A stretch of 64,000 bases of DNA from Perognathus longimembris pacificus (GCF_023159225.1 NC_063161.1:73002767-73066766), one strand, 5' to 3'. Positions 10,789 through 21,219 are shown, numbered from the stretch's first letter. Numbers and translations are program-made. The notes: generated by a model not told the origin, from the sequence alone.

Positions 10789-10900
10789 ATTGTTATTTGG
10801 AGGCAGGATCTCAGTATGTCGCCCAAGTCAGCCATGAGTCTTCTGTCTCTGCCTCCTGAGTATCTAGGACTACAGGCAAAGGCCTCTGTCCAGCTGTACT
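10789..10900 (-). repeat. 7SL/B1-like SINE monomer
   Basis: 'aggcaggatctcagtatgtcgccc..cctcctgagtatctaggactacaggc', antisense, joined head to tail to the previous SINE. Confidence 0.7.
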
Positions 10901-10933
10901 TTACACTTCCACTTGACCTGAGTTCTTGCAGAC

Positions 10934-11048
10934 AGTGCTGTCGTAGTGCCTGCCTGTAATTCCAGCAATTTGGGAAGTGGAAGCAGGAGGATCCAGGAGT
11001 TCAGAGCAGGCTGGGGCAAGGTTAGTGAGACCTGGTCTCAAAAATGAT
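10934..11048 (+). repeat. 7SL/B1-like SINE monomer
   Basis: 'gtagtgcctgcctgtaattccagcaatttggga', 'caggaggatccaggagttcagagcaggctgggg', 'gagacctggtctcaaaaa'. This is the classical B1 outline. Confidence 0.8.
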
Positions 11049-11049
11049 C

Positions 11050-11170
11050 CAAGTTGGGCATCAGTAGCTCACACCTGTAATCCTAGCTGTGCAAGAGGCT
11101 GAGATCCAGAGGATTGAAATTCAAAGCCAGTCCTGACAAAAACAAGCATGAGACTGTCCGTAGTTACCCA
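11050..11170 (+). repeat. Left half of B1-like/Geo SINE
   Basis: 'gttgggcatcagtagctcacacctgtaatcctagctgtg' then 'attcaaagccag'. The Geo half is missing or eroded. Confidence 0.7.
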
Positions 11171-11689
11171 GCACAGAACAGGGCTGGAGGCGTGGCCAAA
11201 GTGGTGAGTACATTTGAAAGAAGCGAAAGAAACTATCAGCTAGGGCACCCTGTGGCTGTTCTGGGGGTGCGGGAGGGGTGTTGACAGACACAGGCTGTCT
11301 GGCCGGGGAGGGCACAAAGTAGGTGACCTCCCCTCAGGTGCAGGAAGTCTCTGATGCTGAGACCTGGAGAATGTGTTGGGCTGGAGGGGGGTGAACGGGG
11401 TGGTGGGGGTGGAGGGGGTAGAGGGCCGGGCTGTGGGGTGGGGAGCTGCACAGGGTCCTCAGGGTGTACTTGGTCCCTTTCTCACTAAGGGCTGAGCCTT
11501 TACGGAGAGTCCAGAGGGAAACTGAGTCCCAGAAGGACAGACCCTTTGCAGCGCAGGCCCTGCACCAGCGGGGCAGGCCCCGGGAGGAGACACCAGCCGG
11601 CATCGTGGCTGCAAGATGGTACGGCCAGCTGGCACCAAGGCCGCCATCCTGTGAGCACATGCAGGCCTGGGGGGCCGGCAGGGAGTCCT
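11171..11689. other. Intergenic DNA without recognised feature
   Basis: GC-rich sequence downstream of GTF2IRD1. I see no gene, tRNA or repeat that I can name. Confidence 0.5.
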
Positions 11690-11772
11690 GCAGAAAGAAG
11701 AGACAAGAAGGGAGAGGGGAAGAGCGAGGGAGCGGAGAGGAAAGGAGGAGAGAAAGGGAGAGAGGGAGGTGG
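11690..11772 (+). repeat. Polypurine tract
   Basis: About 80 bases of almost pure A/G (agaaagaagagacaagaaggg.. to ..gagagggagg). Mirror-like purine runs of this kind can form triplex (H-DNA). Confidence 0.8.
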
Positions 11773-11965
11773 CTCAACCTTGTACCCCCAGCTATTCAGG
11801 AGGCTGAGCTTTGAGGACTGAGGTTCAAAGCCAGCCCCGGCAAGAGCTGGAGGTGTGGCTTGCATGGTAGATCCCCAAGCCTTGACAGGAGTAGGGAACG
11901 AGAAGCGGCTGGGCCCTGAGTTCAAGCCTGTGTAGGACCAGCATCAAAAAGACAAGAGAAGAGAA
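11768..11965 (+). repeat. B1-like/Geo composite SINE (degenerate)
   Basis: 'ggtggctcaaccttgtacccccagctattcaggaggctgagctttgaggac' then 'gctggaggtgtggctt..gccctgagttcaagcc'. Confidence 0.75.
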
Positions 11966-12339
11966 GAGCGCCTGGCTCCCCCGGGTCACAAAGCTGCTTC
12001 TTGGCTCGGCTCTGCAGTCTGTGGGGGTGGAACCCCTCCACAGCCACCCACTCCCAAGGCCTGGGGCCTGGCTCCATCCCCTGGCGCCTGGGCTAGCTCA
12101 GATCTCCCGCCAGAGCTGGAAATGGCTCTTGCCCTGGAGGCCGGAGGCTGGAGGCTGGCCCGGGCACCTGACTGGCAGGGAGAACCCGGAGAAAGTGGGG
12201 GGCAGGGGACCCTACGGCCTGCAAGGCCTACCCACTGTTCCCCCTCTCCTCTTGCAGGGTGTGACCCCGGCCAGGCTGGGGGTCCCCCTTGTTCTGGTGC
12301 TGGGCGAAGCTTCCAGCCTGGGACTGCGCATGCATCCTG

Positions 12340-12695
12340 CACTGTACTTTTTTAAGTGCCTTCATTCAGAGCACTCGTTCTTTAATTAAACTGCATTTAA
12401 CCGCCATCTGTCTCCTTTCCAAACTGCTCCGTGTTTTGCAACTCAGAAGGAGAATTCGCACAGGGTGGGTAAACACCACCCCCCACATTCAGGGAAAAGA
12501 AATCACAAACCACTTCCACAAGTAATAAGCGGGCGCAGCGAGCTCTAATTGCCGGGACGCATCCAATGGCTCGCACAATCATGCTGGATACAAAGTCTTT
12601 GTATAAAAATCTGCTATCAATGAAAGCATCAAAATTATACAAACTGCTGGAATTACTGCGGATGGAAAACAGTACTAAAATAATCATCAGCCCAG
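12340..12695. other. Repeat-free block, candidate conserved non-coding element
   Basis: About 355 bases with no SINE similarity and lower GC than the flanks, although SINEs cover most of the neighbourhood. It contains a TTTAATTAAA core at about 12380, an ATCCAAT box near 12561 and a perfect CAAAG/CTTTG palindrome at 12589-12603. A 60-codon frame through it shows no known domain. A regulatory role is inference. Confidence 0.4.
12589..12603. promoter_or_regulatory. Perfect palindrome TACAAAG-T-CTTTGTA
   Basis: Two CTTTGTA half-sites face each other across one base. The half-site resembles the A/T-CAAAG core of HMG-box factors (SOX, TCF/LEF). The palindrome is seen directly; factor binding is inferred. 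Confidence 0.45.
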
Positions 12696-12834
12696 GACAA
12701 AGCTGGGGTGTGGGGGGAGGGGATGGGGGGTACCCTGGGCACTCACACCTGCAAGCCCGCCACACCTGCCACCTGCCAGCCACCACGGGGTGGGACACAG
12801 GGCCCCTCCCTCTACAGCCAGGTCCCCACTCCTC

Positions 12835-12945
12835 GTGTCATTCAGCTAGTTTTGCACTTTTCATCAGGTTGGACTCAGTCACCCTCCTACCTCTACCTTC
12901 CATACCTGTGGCTGGGATTACAGGTGAGCCACACCACACTGGGCA
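12835..12945 (-). repeat. 7SL/B1-like SINE monomer
   Basis: 'ggctgggattacaggtgagccacaccacactgggc', antisense end of an old B1-like unit. Confidence 0.6.
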
Positions 12946-13039
12946 AACCTGTGTTCTCATGATAGGGGCTTCCCGACACTCCTTAAAGAATTGCTCTCGC
13001 GCACTTGCTTGCTCTGTCCTCCTTCCGTTTACCTACTTA

Positions 13040-13125
13040 CTTATTTTGGTAGTATTGGGGTTTGAACTCAGGGCCCCAGGTTTGCTAGTCAGATGTTCTT
13101 CCACTTGAGCCTCTCCTCCAGCCCT
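13040..13125 (-). repeat. ID-like SINE fragment
   Basis: 'ggtagtattggggtttgaactcagggcc..gttcttccacttgagcctctcctccagccc': antisense tRNA-like B box followed by A-box region. Confidence 0.55.
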
Positions 13126-13354
13126 TGTTGTGCTAGTTATGGTGGAGAGAAGATCTCACCTTCTGCCTGCCTGCCTGCCTGTACCCCAGCGACAGGGACT
13201 TCTGCACTCAGGCAATGGTGACCCTGGAGTCCCTGAAACTTTATTTTTCCCCAAGCTGGCTGCGAATCACCGTCTCCTGATCCCTGGCCACCCCCAGTAG
13301 CCTGGACCACAGGCCTGAGCAGCCTGTCCTGGCTGGCTGTCATTCTGTATTTTT

Positions 13355-13597
13355 ACTTATGTGCTGGTACTGGGGGCTTGAACTCTGGGCCTTGCATTTT
13401 TGCTCAGCTTTTTCCACTCAATGTCGGTGCTGTATTTGAACCATAGCTCCACATCTGGCCTTTTTTTTTTTTTTTTTGGTTAATTGGAGATAAGAGCCTC
13501 ATGGACTTTCCTGCCAGGGTTGGTTTCAAACCTGGATCCTCAGATCTCAGCCTCCTGGGTAGCTGGGACTACAGGCGTGAGCACCAGTGCCTGGCAT
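13355..13597 (-). repeat. B1-like/Geo composite SINE
   Basis: Antisense: 'ctggtactgggggcttgaactctgggcc', an internal T-run at 13460-13477, 'ggttaattggagataagagcctcatggac', 'gggactacaggcgtgagcaccagtgcctggc'. Confidence 0.87.
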
Positions 13598-13929
13598 AGA
13601 GGGCTCTTGGACTGAGACATGCCATGGCGGCAGTGCCCCCTGTCGGCAGCCCTTGTGGGTCCTGAGCTGGGGATGCCCTCTGTGAAGGCCTGGGAGATCC
13701 TGGGGTTTGCCTGCCTGTCTCCTCCACGGCCCCCTGTAAGCCCCAGCTCAGGTCCCAGGGCTCTCGGCTCTCCCCTGCCCGGCCCAGGCTTTCATATTGG
13801 GGTGCAAAGGGTGAATAGGTGCCGAGGCCAGAGATGCCTCATGGCCCTGCACTCTGGGGTCAGGACCCGGCCCAGGGCTCAGGGGCTGACCCAGCACATG
13901 AGGGTGGCCAGCTTAGCTTTTCTCCCCTC
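13598..13929. other. Intergenic DNA without recognised feature
   Basis: GC-rich, unique-looking stretch between two antisense SINEs. No gene or repeat recognised. Confidence 0.5.
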
Positions 13930-14183
13930 TGATTTTTTTTTCTTTTTTGTTTTGGGTGGTCATGAGTCTTGAACCCACGGCTTGGACACTATCCCTGAAC
14001 AGTTTTGCTGAAGGCTAGTGCTCTACCACTTTGAGCCACAGCACTACTTCCAGCTTTTGAGTGGTTTATTGGAGATAAGTGCCTCATGGACTTTCCTGCC
14101 CAGGCTGGCTTTGAACCATGATTCCCCAGATCTCAGCCTCGTGAGTAGCTAGGATTACAGGCCTGAGCCACCAGTGCCCAGCT
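13930..14183 (-). repeat. B1-like/Geo composite SINE
   Basis: T-rich start, 'agtcttgaacccacggcttgg', 'ctaccactttgagccacagcactacttccagctttt', 'gctaggattacaggcctgagccaccagtgcccagc'. Full-length antisense copy. Confidence 0.9.
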
Positions 14184-14343
14184 TTCTCCCCTCTGATATT
14201 CTGACCCTTTCCAAACTGACTGGTGACACCACCACCCCCAGCAGCAACTCCCAGATTAGAGAACTTGGAACACAGTGGTGGGGTTCGAGGAAGGCTCTGG
14301 AAAAGACGGGGATAGGTTCTTGGCCAAGCAAGAAGTGTCTCAA

Positions 14344-14559
14344 GGGCTGGAAATATGGCCTAGTGATAAAGTGCTCACCTTGTATACATGAAGCCCTGGG
14401 TTTGATTCCTCAGCACCACATATACAAAAACAGCTGGAAGGGGCGCTATGGCTCAAGTGGTAGAGTGCTAGCCTTGAGCAGAAAGAAGCCAGGGACGGTG
14501 GTCAGGCCCTGAGTTCAAGCCCCAGGACTGGCAAAAATGGAAAAAAAAAAAAAAAAAAA
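14344..14559 (+). repeat. IDL-Geo SINE with target-site duplication
   Basis: Left half has an A-box-like 'tggcctagtg' and a B-box-like 'gggtttgattcctc'; right half 'ggcgctatggctcaagtggtagagtg..gagttcaagccccaggactggc' plus A-tail. The 13-base 'agaagtgtctcaa' flanks it at 14331-14343 and 14560-14572. Confidence 0.95.
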
Positions 14560-14657
14560 AGAAGTGTCTCAAAAGTTTCCCAAGAGGGGGCAGCAATGCT
14601 TCAGGTACTTGTAGAAAAATGATCTTGCTTGAAATTTTAATTGTTCTTGGCAAGGAG

Positions 14658-14863
14658 ATCCTTTTTTTTTTGTGCCAGTCCTGGGCCTTGAACTCAGGGC
14701 CTGAGCACTGTCCCTGGATTCTTTTTGCTCAAGGCTAGCACTCTACCACTTGAGCCACAGCACCACTTCTGGCCTTTTCTGTTTATGTGGTGCTGAGGAA
14801 TCAAACCCAGGGCTTCATGCATGCCAGGCAAGCACTCCACCATTAAGCCACATTCCTAGCCCC
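14658..14863 (-). repeat. IDL-Geo SINE
   Basis: Antisense: T-run, 'gccagtcctgggccttgaactcagggcc', 'ccacttgagccacagcaccacttctgg', 'gtggtgctgaggaatcaaacccagggcttcatg', 'gccacattcctagcccc'. Confidence 0.93.
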
Positions 14864-14930
14864 AATGAGGTCTTTTTTTAAATATACATCTGAACTTTCC
14901 TGGTCCTTCAGCAAAATCTGAGTTATCTTT

Positions 14931-15032
14931 AGCTGGGCTTGGTCGTGCACACCTGTAATCCCATCCCTGGAGAGGCTGAAGCAGCAGGATTGTGAATTTT
15001 GTGAATTTGAGACCAGCCTGAAAAATACCAAG
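14931..15032 (+). repeat. 7SL/B1-like SINE monomer
   Basis: 'tagctgggcttggtcgtgcacacctgtaatcccatccctggagaggctgaagcagcaggattgtgaa' and 'ttgagaccagcctg'. Confidence 0.75.
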
Positions 15033-15275
15033 CGCAAGCCAGATACTGGTGCCTCACTCCTGTCATCCCAGCTACTCAGGATGCTGAATTCTGAGACTAC
15101 AGCCAGAGCAGACCAACCTGAGAGGCTCTTATCTGCAGGGAACTAGCAAAAGCCAGATGTGGAGTTGTGGCTCAAGTGGTAGAGCACCATTCTTGAATGA
15201 AAAAGCTTAGGCACAGCAACCAAGGCCCAAGTTCAAGCCCCAGGACTGACATACACACACACACACACACACACC
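15033..15275 (+). repeat. B1-like/Geo composite SINE ending in (CA)n
   Basis: 'gccagatactggtgcctcactcctgtcatcccagctactcagg' to 'ccaagttcaagccccaggactgac', where the tail has become a (CA) run at 15251-15275. Confidence 0.87.
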
Positions 15276-16004
15276 ATACACAAAGCTGTGATTTAATGCA
15301 CAATGTATAACAAATGGACAACAGAATTGTACCTATGGTTACAGACATGAGCCACCAGCATGGAGCTTAGAACACTGTTTCCAAGTGTTGCTGATTTCCT
15401 GACAATGTTTCTCTTGATAAATGCCCACAGGAGCTCTGCTCTCCTTCAAGGTCATTTCCGGGGGATCTAATAAAAGATGCAGAATTCAGTTCCTCCCCCA
15501 GCTCCTGGAAAGCAGGATTTAATTTTAGCTCTGCTAGAGGAAATGAGAGAAGCTGATAGTGACAGGCGTGGCCTGTGGCAATGCCCCTGCTTTGGGACCA
15601 CCATGTCTGAGTCCTGGTTTCTCCATCTGCTTGCCTGGCTCATTTCTATTTTCTCCCAAATTTCACTGAGCTCAATTAACCCAGCAAGGAGAAGAATGAG
15701 AAAATAACCCAGATAACTGGACTGCAACAGAGATGAAAACAAAGAGCAGACAGTCCCTTCCAAAAGGGACTCACGTCAGCCTGCAGCCTGCAAAAGGAGC
15801 TGAGGGAGAAGCTGGAGAACAGGATGGATTAAGCCCCAGAGCCCTGGCCCTGGCTCGGCCTGGGCCCAGCGGGGCCCCTGCCTGATCTCGCTAAGCTGTT
15901 CTCCCAGCCACAAACATAATACCCACTCTTAGTGTTCTTCAGAGCAAGAGAAAGAGAGAACCAGGAAAACTATCTTGTGGTCTTGCCATTTATTTTTTAT
16001 TTTA
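15276..16004. other. Intergenic DNA without recognised feature
   Basis: Unique-looking sequence with short open frames that resemble nothing I know. No splice-consistent gene seen. Confidence 0.45.
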
Positions 16005-16118
16005 TTTATTTATTGTCAAAGTGATATACAGAGGGGTTACAGTTTCATATGTAAGGCAGGCGGTACATTTCATGTATAACTTGTTATCTCCTCCCTCATT
16101 TCCCCTCCTCCCCCCTGT
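16005..16118 (-). mobile_element. LINE-1 3'-end fragment
   Basis: Antisense: AT-rich tail, then 'tcaaagtgatatacagaggggttacagtt' and 'acttgttatctcctccctcattt'. The same block recurs at 51050-51335 (+) and 61530-61860 (-); read sense it ends in an AATAAA-rich tail. Assignment to L1 rests on this 3'-end structure. Confidence 0.65.
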
Positions 16119-16138
16119 TCTTGCCATTTATATTTTAT

Positions 16139-16241
16139 TAACTTGAGCTTGCTCTGGGGCCCAGGCTGGTTTTGAATCAGAAACCTTATCTCAGCCTCCT
16201 AAGTAGTTAGGACTGTAGTTGTGTTCAACAGTGCCCGGCCT
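16139..16241 (-). repeat. 7SL/B1-like SINE monomer
   Basis: 'ctctggggcccaggctggttttgaatc..cctcctaagtagttaggactgtagttg..gtgcccggcc', antisense. Confidence 0.75.
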
Positions 16242-16674
16242 GCCATCTCAGAGGCACATCTATTCATTGGCTCTCTCCCCTTGTCTGTCTCTGGCATCTG
16301 AGAGACAAGTCGGATCAAAGATGCCACTGCCTGCTTACAGGTTAGAATCTCCAGGCAGCCCTACTGTACCCCAAGGTGATTAAACTGTGGGGTGAGGGGT
16401 TGGCCCAGGAGCCCCCACTTTATATTTTCCTCTCAGTGCCTCTGAAGGAAGGGACTGCGTAAAAGCCTGACTGGTCACGGGGCCTCCTGGCTTGCAGAGG
16501 GAGAAACAAAAGCTTTTGCTTAAATCTGTCTACCAGCTGCTTGGAATTCCACCCCAGAGCCTGGGCTGCAGGCCGGGGCCCTCACGGTGGGATGGCCTGC
16601 TTTCCCTCTGATCCTCAGGTGACATTATTTATTATTCTATTTATTTATATTTATTTTTATATATTTATTTATTT
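16242..16674. other. Intergenic DNA, unique then AT-rich
   Basis: Unique-looking sequence ending in a TTTATTTATT-rich tract (16626-16675). No gene recognised. Confidence 0.5.
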
Positions 16675-16770
16675 AGGTGGCAGGACTGGGGCTCAAACTC
16701 TGGGCCTCTTAATCTCTCCTGGCTTTTTTGATCAAGGCTGGCTCTGCTCCCAGCTTCTTGCTAGTTACCT
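16675..16770 (-). repeat. Geo-half SINE fragment
   Basis: 'aggactggggctcaaactctgggcctc..gatcaaggctggctctgctcccagcttcttgctagtt', degenerate antisense. Confidence 0.5.
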
Positions 16771-16794
16771 GATGTTAAAGAATCTCTAGAATAG

Positions 16795-17010
16795 GGGCTG
16801 GGGATATGGCCTAGTGGCAAGAGTGCTTGCCTTGTATACATGAAGCCCTGGGTTTGATTCCCCAGCACCACATTTATAGAAAATGGCCAGAAGTGGCACT
16901 GTGGCTCAAGTGGCAGAGTGCTAGCCTTGAGCAAAAAGAAGCCAGGGACAGTGCTCAGGCCCTGAGTCCAAGGCCCAGGACTGGCAAAAAAAAAAAAAAA
17001 AAAAAAAAAA
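16795..17010 (+). repeat. IDL-Geo SINE
   Basis: 'ggggctggggatatggcctagtggcaagagtgc..gggtttgattccccagcaccac' plus the Geo half and a run of about 25 A ending in (GA)n. Confidence 0.95.
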
Positions 17011-17017
17011 GAGAGAG

Positions 17018-17107
17018 AGAGAGTGCCAGCCTTGAATAAAAAAGCTCAAGGACAGCACCTAGGCCCTGAGTTCAAGCCCCAGGACTGGCAAAAAAAAAAA
17101 AAAAAAA
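17018..17107 (+). repeat. Geo monomer in tandem
   Basis: 'gagtgccagccttgaataaaaaagctcaaggacagcacctaggccctgagttcaagccccaggactggc' and an A-tail directly after the previous SINE's tail. Only the right half is present. Confidence 0.8.
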
Positions 17108-17689
17108 GTAAAGAAAAACTGAAATGGACAGATGCTTCGTGGTCCTGCCTCTGCTCCACTCGGCTCGGGGGCGGGGAGCATGGGTGTGGAGCCCTGGGCA
17201 GGTGTCTGTCCCCAAGGCCACCTGGCTGGAATCCACGTGGCCTGCAAGCTCTTCTGCGAGGGGCTGTCCACTGGCTGACCCGCCTGTGCTACAGGGAACA
17301 GGGCACAACGCTTCTCCTGAGTGACTCCTTAGGGCCGGGGGCCTCTGCCGCTGCCTCCATCCCTGAGCTCTGGAAAGTTCCAGAAGCTCTTGGCAGGCCA
17401 TGGACCCTGGCTGTCCACTGGCCTCCTGTGGGGCTCCCCGTGGCCTGGCTGTGGCAATCCAGTGTCCCACCTCTTCACGTGGCTCTGCCTCAGTCTCCCT
17501 GTAGTGACCTCTCCGGCCCTGTGCTCCAGCTCGGGGGAGTTCCAGGAACGAATGCCATGCTTGTCTGGCTTCCATGGGGTCCCTGAGTGGTGTTTCACTG
17601 GGCCCTTGTGGGGGAAAGACCTGGCAGTGTGGGGGTGGGATGGGCTAGGGACTAGGCTCTGGCCTGCATCTGCTTCTCTCCTCTCCCCC
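17108..17689. other. Intergenic DNA with long open frames, no recognised gene
   Basis: GC-rich unique-looking stretch. Frames of 122-187 codons run through it and into SINEs on both sides, which argues against real coding. Confidence 0.5.
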
Positions 17690-17915
17690 CCCCCTTTTGG
17701 TCATGGGCTTGAACTCAAGGCCTGCTTCCTGTCCCAGGATGTTTCTGTTCCAGGCTAGCGCTCTACTACCTGAGCCACAGCTCTATTCTGGGATTTTAGC
17801 TGGTTAATAGCAGATAAGAGTCTCACGGACTTTACTGCCCAAGCTGGCTTTGAACCATGATCCTCAGATGGCAGCCTCCTAAGCAGCTAGGATTGGGGGG
17901 GGGGGGGGAGTCCCT
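17690..17915 (-). repeat. B1-like/Geo composite SINE ending in a G-run
   Basis: Antisense: 'gggcttgaactcaaggcctgc', 'ctacctgagccacagctctattctggg', 'aagcagctaggatt' followed by about 15 G where 'acaggcgtgagcc' is expected. Confidence 0.82.
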
Positions 17916-17924
17916 GGTACCAGC

Positions 17925-18115
17925 TCTTCCCCTCCCATTAGCAGCTTCCCCTCCCCCATGTCCCTCCTGAGCACCTGCGTCCCCTCCCTCCCTCGCCCTC
18001 CCTCTCTCTCCCCTTCCTTCTCCTCTTCCTACTGTCTCCCCCTAAGCTGCCTCCTCCTCCTTTCCCTCAATGTCACCTCCACCCTCTTCCTGTCCCTCCC
18101 CTGTCCTGTGCAGTG
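17925..18115 (+). repeat. Polypyrimidine-rich tract
   Basis: About 190 bases, mostly C and T (ccctccctccctcgccctccctctctctcccc and so on). Confidence 0.75.
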
Positions 18116-18285
18116 GTCCTTGGCTGGAACCCAGTAGCCTCACTGGAGCTACTGAAGCACATTCCGTCTTAATTTGCCATTAAAAAAAAATCAATATAAA
18201 TATCTAAGACCCCACCATGTCACTCCCAGCTAGTGACCTGAGAGAGTGAAAATGCCCCCACAAAATTTAATCAAAATATTGATAT

Positions 18286-18510
18286 GCCAGGCATGGTGTA
18301 TGCCTGTAACCCCAGCCACTCGGGAGCAGGAGGTGGGACGATCCTGCCCCAAAGCTGGCTGGGGCAAAGGCACAAGACCCTAGGTGGAAAATAAAGTAAG
18401 GCAAAAGCAAAACAAAACAAATAAACAACCTGTGTGTGTAGCTCAGTGGTGGCACCCTTGCCCGGCACACGCAAAGGCCTGGGGTTCAAGGCCAGCAATG
18501 AGAAGGAAGA
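18286..18510 (+). repeat. B1 plus ID-like SINE
   Basis: 'gccaggcatggtgtatgcctgtaaccccagccactcgggagcaggagg' is B1-like; after an A-rich joint comes 'gtgtagctcagtggtggcacccttgcc..ggggttcaaggcc', an ID-like tRNA unit. The plan differs from both Geo types and resembles B1-dID elements of other rodents. Confidence 0.7.
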
Positions 18511-19129
18511 GAAACACATGAACAAAGACAAAACCTAACTCCATTAGAGTGACTGAAATAAGGGGCTCCACACACTGACAGAAAGCAGAGTGGAGCCCGG
18601 GTGGGGAACCAGGAAACTTTCAGATTGATAGAAAATTTCCATGTCTTGATTGTGGATGGGGTTGGGGTGGGTGGGGGGTTACAAAGATGAATAGTCCCGA
18701 TAAAGCTCTTTTAACTACGCATGTGAAAAAAATGGATGGATTTTTATTCTGGGTCAATAAAAAGCTTGAACAAAGCAGTTTTTAAACAGGGAGCCAAAAT
18801 AAACCTTTCCTATCTCAAAAGAGAAAGAAGTTGTTTTTTTTTTTTAAAAAAAAAAAAAGGCCTCAAGCCCCGGCGGCAGTGGGTGGTGTAATTTGGCCTG
18901 GAAATAGGAGCCCGGAATGACTGGCATCCTGGCCAGCCTGTCGGGCACAAAGCACTTGGCATAGAAGGGCCATTGTGATCCGGCCACAGGCTCTCTCTCC
19001 AGATTGCCCCCCACCCGGCCTGGCCGGCCCCAGCCAGGCAGGACGACTCACTGTTCTTTCTGGGAGTGGGGGTCCTTGAGCTGGTTGCATAGCTCTTCCT
19101 TTCTTTCTGTCCTCCCACTCCATGCCCCC
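18511..19129. other. Intergenic DNA without recognised feature
   Basis: Unique-looking, with an A/T run at 18830-18858. No gene recognised. Confidence 0.45.
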
Positions 19130-19387
19130 TCCCCCGCAAGCCCTGGGGTTTGAACTCACTGCCTTTCACTTGCTAAGCAGGGGCTTTCTTAGGCCAACCC
19201 CTCTACCCTTTGTGCTTTTTCCAGATAAAGTCTCATGATGTTTTTCTTTTATCTCTCTCTTTCTTTCTTTCTTTCTTTTTTTTTTTTTTTTTTGCCCTGG
19301 CTGGCCCTGAATGCGTTTTCTCATTCTCCTTCTACCTCTGCCTCCAGAGTAGCTGGGATTACAGGTGTGACCACCATACCCAACCCC
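19130..19387 (-). repeat. B1/ID-like SINE
   Basis: 'ccctggggtttgaactcactgcc..cacttgctaagcagggg' is an ID-like half and 'gagtagctgggattacaggtgtgaccacc' a B1 half, joined by a (CTTT)n/T-run. Antisense relative of the copy at 18286. Confidence 0.65.
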
Positions 19388-20254
19388 CCTCATCTTCTTT
19401 GCTAGGAAAGTTGATTGGTTACTCAAGGCCTGGCTGGGAATGTGCTCTCTCCACCTTTGCTGGGCTCTTTGATTATTCTTATTTTTAACCCCTGCTGGAG
19501 ATGGACACCCCCCCACCCCTCCCCAAGCCTGTTAGGCTCCCGGACCCCACTGAGCTCCACCCCAGTCCTGGTTTCTTATCATCACTGCCTGAGTCACTCA
19601 GTGTTATGACCTGTTTACCACTTGGTCCTCTCTCAAGGGTGAAGCTTCTTGAGGTCCAGATTACTGGGAGGATGAATGAGACTCTGTTCTCACGCGACTC
19701 CTGTGGGAGGAAAAGCTGGCCAACAGCAGCCTTTGGCGATACAGGCCCGAATGAATGAATGAGATGTGGACGTGTCCCAGAGGGTGGGTTCCGGGGGCGT
19801 GCCAACGGGGTGGAGAGATTGGGGCGTGACCCAAGGAGTTGAGTTTGCTACAGCCTGACCAATGGGTGATGATTTGGGGGCGTGGCTAGGGGAGGTGGAG
19901 AGTCTGGGGGCGTAGCTGAAGTGATGGAGCACAAGTAATAAACTAATAATAATAATAATTGGCTGTCTAAACCAGGCTCATGCCTGGCACTGGCTGGCAC
20001 TCCTGAGTGAGTTTGGAATTGTGGGCTCCACACAGGACCAACAAACATGCTTGAATACCAGTTTATACGTTTAGGACTTGCTCTGAGCCTTCTCGGAGCC
20101 CAGCACAGTTCTGGAACTTGGTAAATACGCAGCTATTTGTTGTGGGTCAGGTTTCAGGTTTGTCTTTCCATATTCAGAAACTTAATTTTGGTGCTGTGTG
20201 TCTGTGTAGGTACACATCTGTGTACATATAATATATGTGTATGTGTATATTTTT
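19388..20254. other. Intergenic DNA with GGGGCGTG cluster
   Basis: Mostly unique-looking. Four GGGGCGTG-type boxes lie at about 19794-19915, followed by a TAA-rich run at 19937-19960. No gene recognised. Confidence 0.45.
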
Positions 20255-20475
20255 TTGGGGGGGTGGGAGTGGTCATGGGGCTTGAATTCAGGGCCTGGGT
20301 ACTGTTCCTGAGCCTTTTCACTCAAGGCTAGGGCTCTACCACTTGAGCCACACACAGCTCTACTTCCGGTTTTCTGGTGGTTAATTGGCGATAAGTGTCT
20401 CATGGACTTTCCTGCCCAGGCTGGCTTTGAACCTCAGCCTCCTGAGTAACTAGGATTACAGTGTCTGGCTGTGTG
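20255..20475 (-). repeat. B1-like/Geo composite SINE
   Basis: 'ggggcttgaattcagggcctgggtactgttcctgagcc', 'ctaccacttgagcc', 'ttttctggtggttaattggcgataag', 'cctcctgagtaactaggattacag', antisense. Confidence 0.88.
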
Positions 20476-20607
20476 TGTATATAGTTTTAGTAAGTTCCCA
20501 TGCTAGAAACAGTGGACCATGAAAAGAGGGACCTGCATGGTCCTGGAAGATCTATGCCTGTTCCAGAAGAGACATGGCAGCAATGTCTGCCCTTTCTTGA
20601 TTGCTTG

Positions 20608-20842
20608 GCTTTTTTTTTTTTTTTCTGCCCCTGGAACTTGAACTCAGGTCCTCAAGCTCTTAGGCTTTTTACTTATGGCCAGAGCTGTACCACTTGGGCG
20701 ACAGTTCTGCTTTTGGTCTTTATGTTTAAATTGGAGATCAGAGTCTTAGCCTTTCTTGCTAGAGCTGGCTTTGAATCAGGATCCTCAGATCTCAGCCTCC
20801 TGAGAAGTTAGGATTACAGGTGTGAGCCACGGCACTGACCTC
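20608..20842 (-). repeat. B1-like/Geo composite SINE
   Basis: T-run, 'ggaacttgaactcaggtcctc', 'gtaccacttgggcgacagttctgc', 'gttaggattacaggtgtgagccac', antisense. Confidence 0.85.
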
Positions 20843-20970
20843 TCTCATGTTATTTCTATGTCAGTAATTGCTCAGTTCCTTGGAGCCGAGACGCTGATTT
20901 ATGAGCAAAGCTCCAAGTCTGAATAAGACTTTCTTCCTCCCTCCCTTCCTTTGTCTTTCTGGTCACTTTC

Positions 20971-21064
20971 CGCTTTTTTTTTTTTTTTTTTTGAGGTGCT
21001 AGGTTTGAACTCAGGGCCTTCAGCTTGAAAAGCAAGCACTCTACTTGAGTTGCCCTCCCCCCCA
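20971..21064 (-). repeat. ID-like SINE
   Basis: T-run then 'gaggtgctaggtttgaactcagggcc..gcaagcactctacttgag': antisense tRNA-like unit. Confidence 0.65.
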
Positions 21065-21219
21065 CACCTCCGCCATGTTCGCATTAGCTATTTTGACATG
21101 CCAGGTGAACATTGCTTGCTTTTTGCCCCAGGTTTGTGCCTGTACCAGCATCCTATTAACTCTTCCTACCACAGCTAGGCTGATGGGAGTACACCATGGC
21201 ACCTGCTCAAGGTGTTTCA

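Noticed and set aside
17023..17586. A 187-codon frame in intergenic DNA
   Set aside because: It begins inside a SINE tail and continues into unique GC-rich DNA. No domain or splice signal supports a gene.
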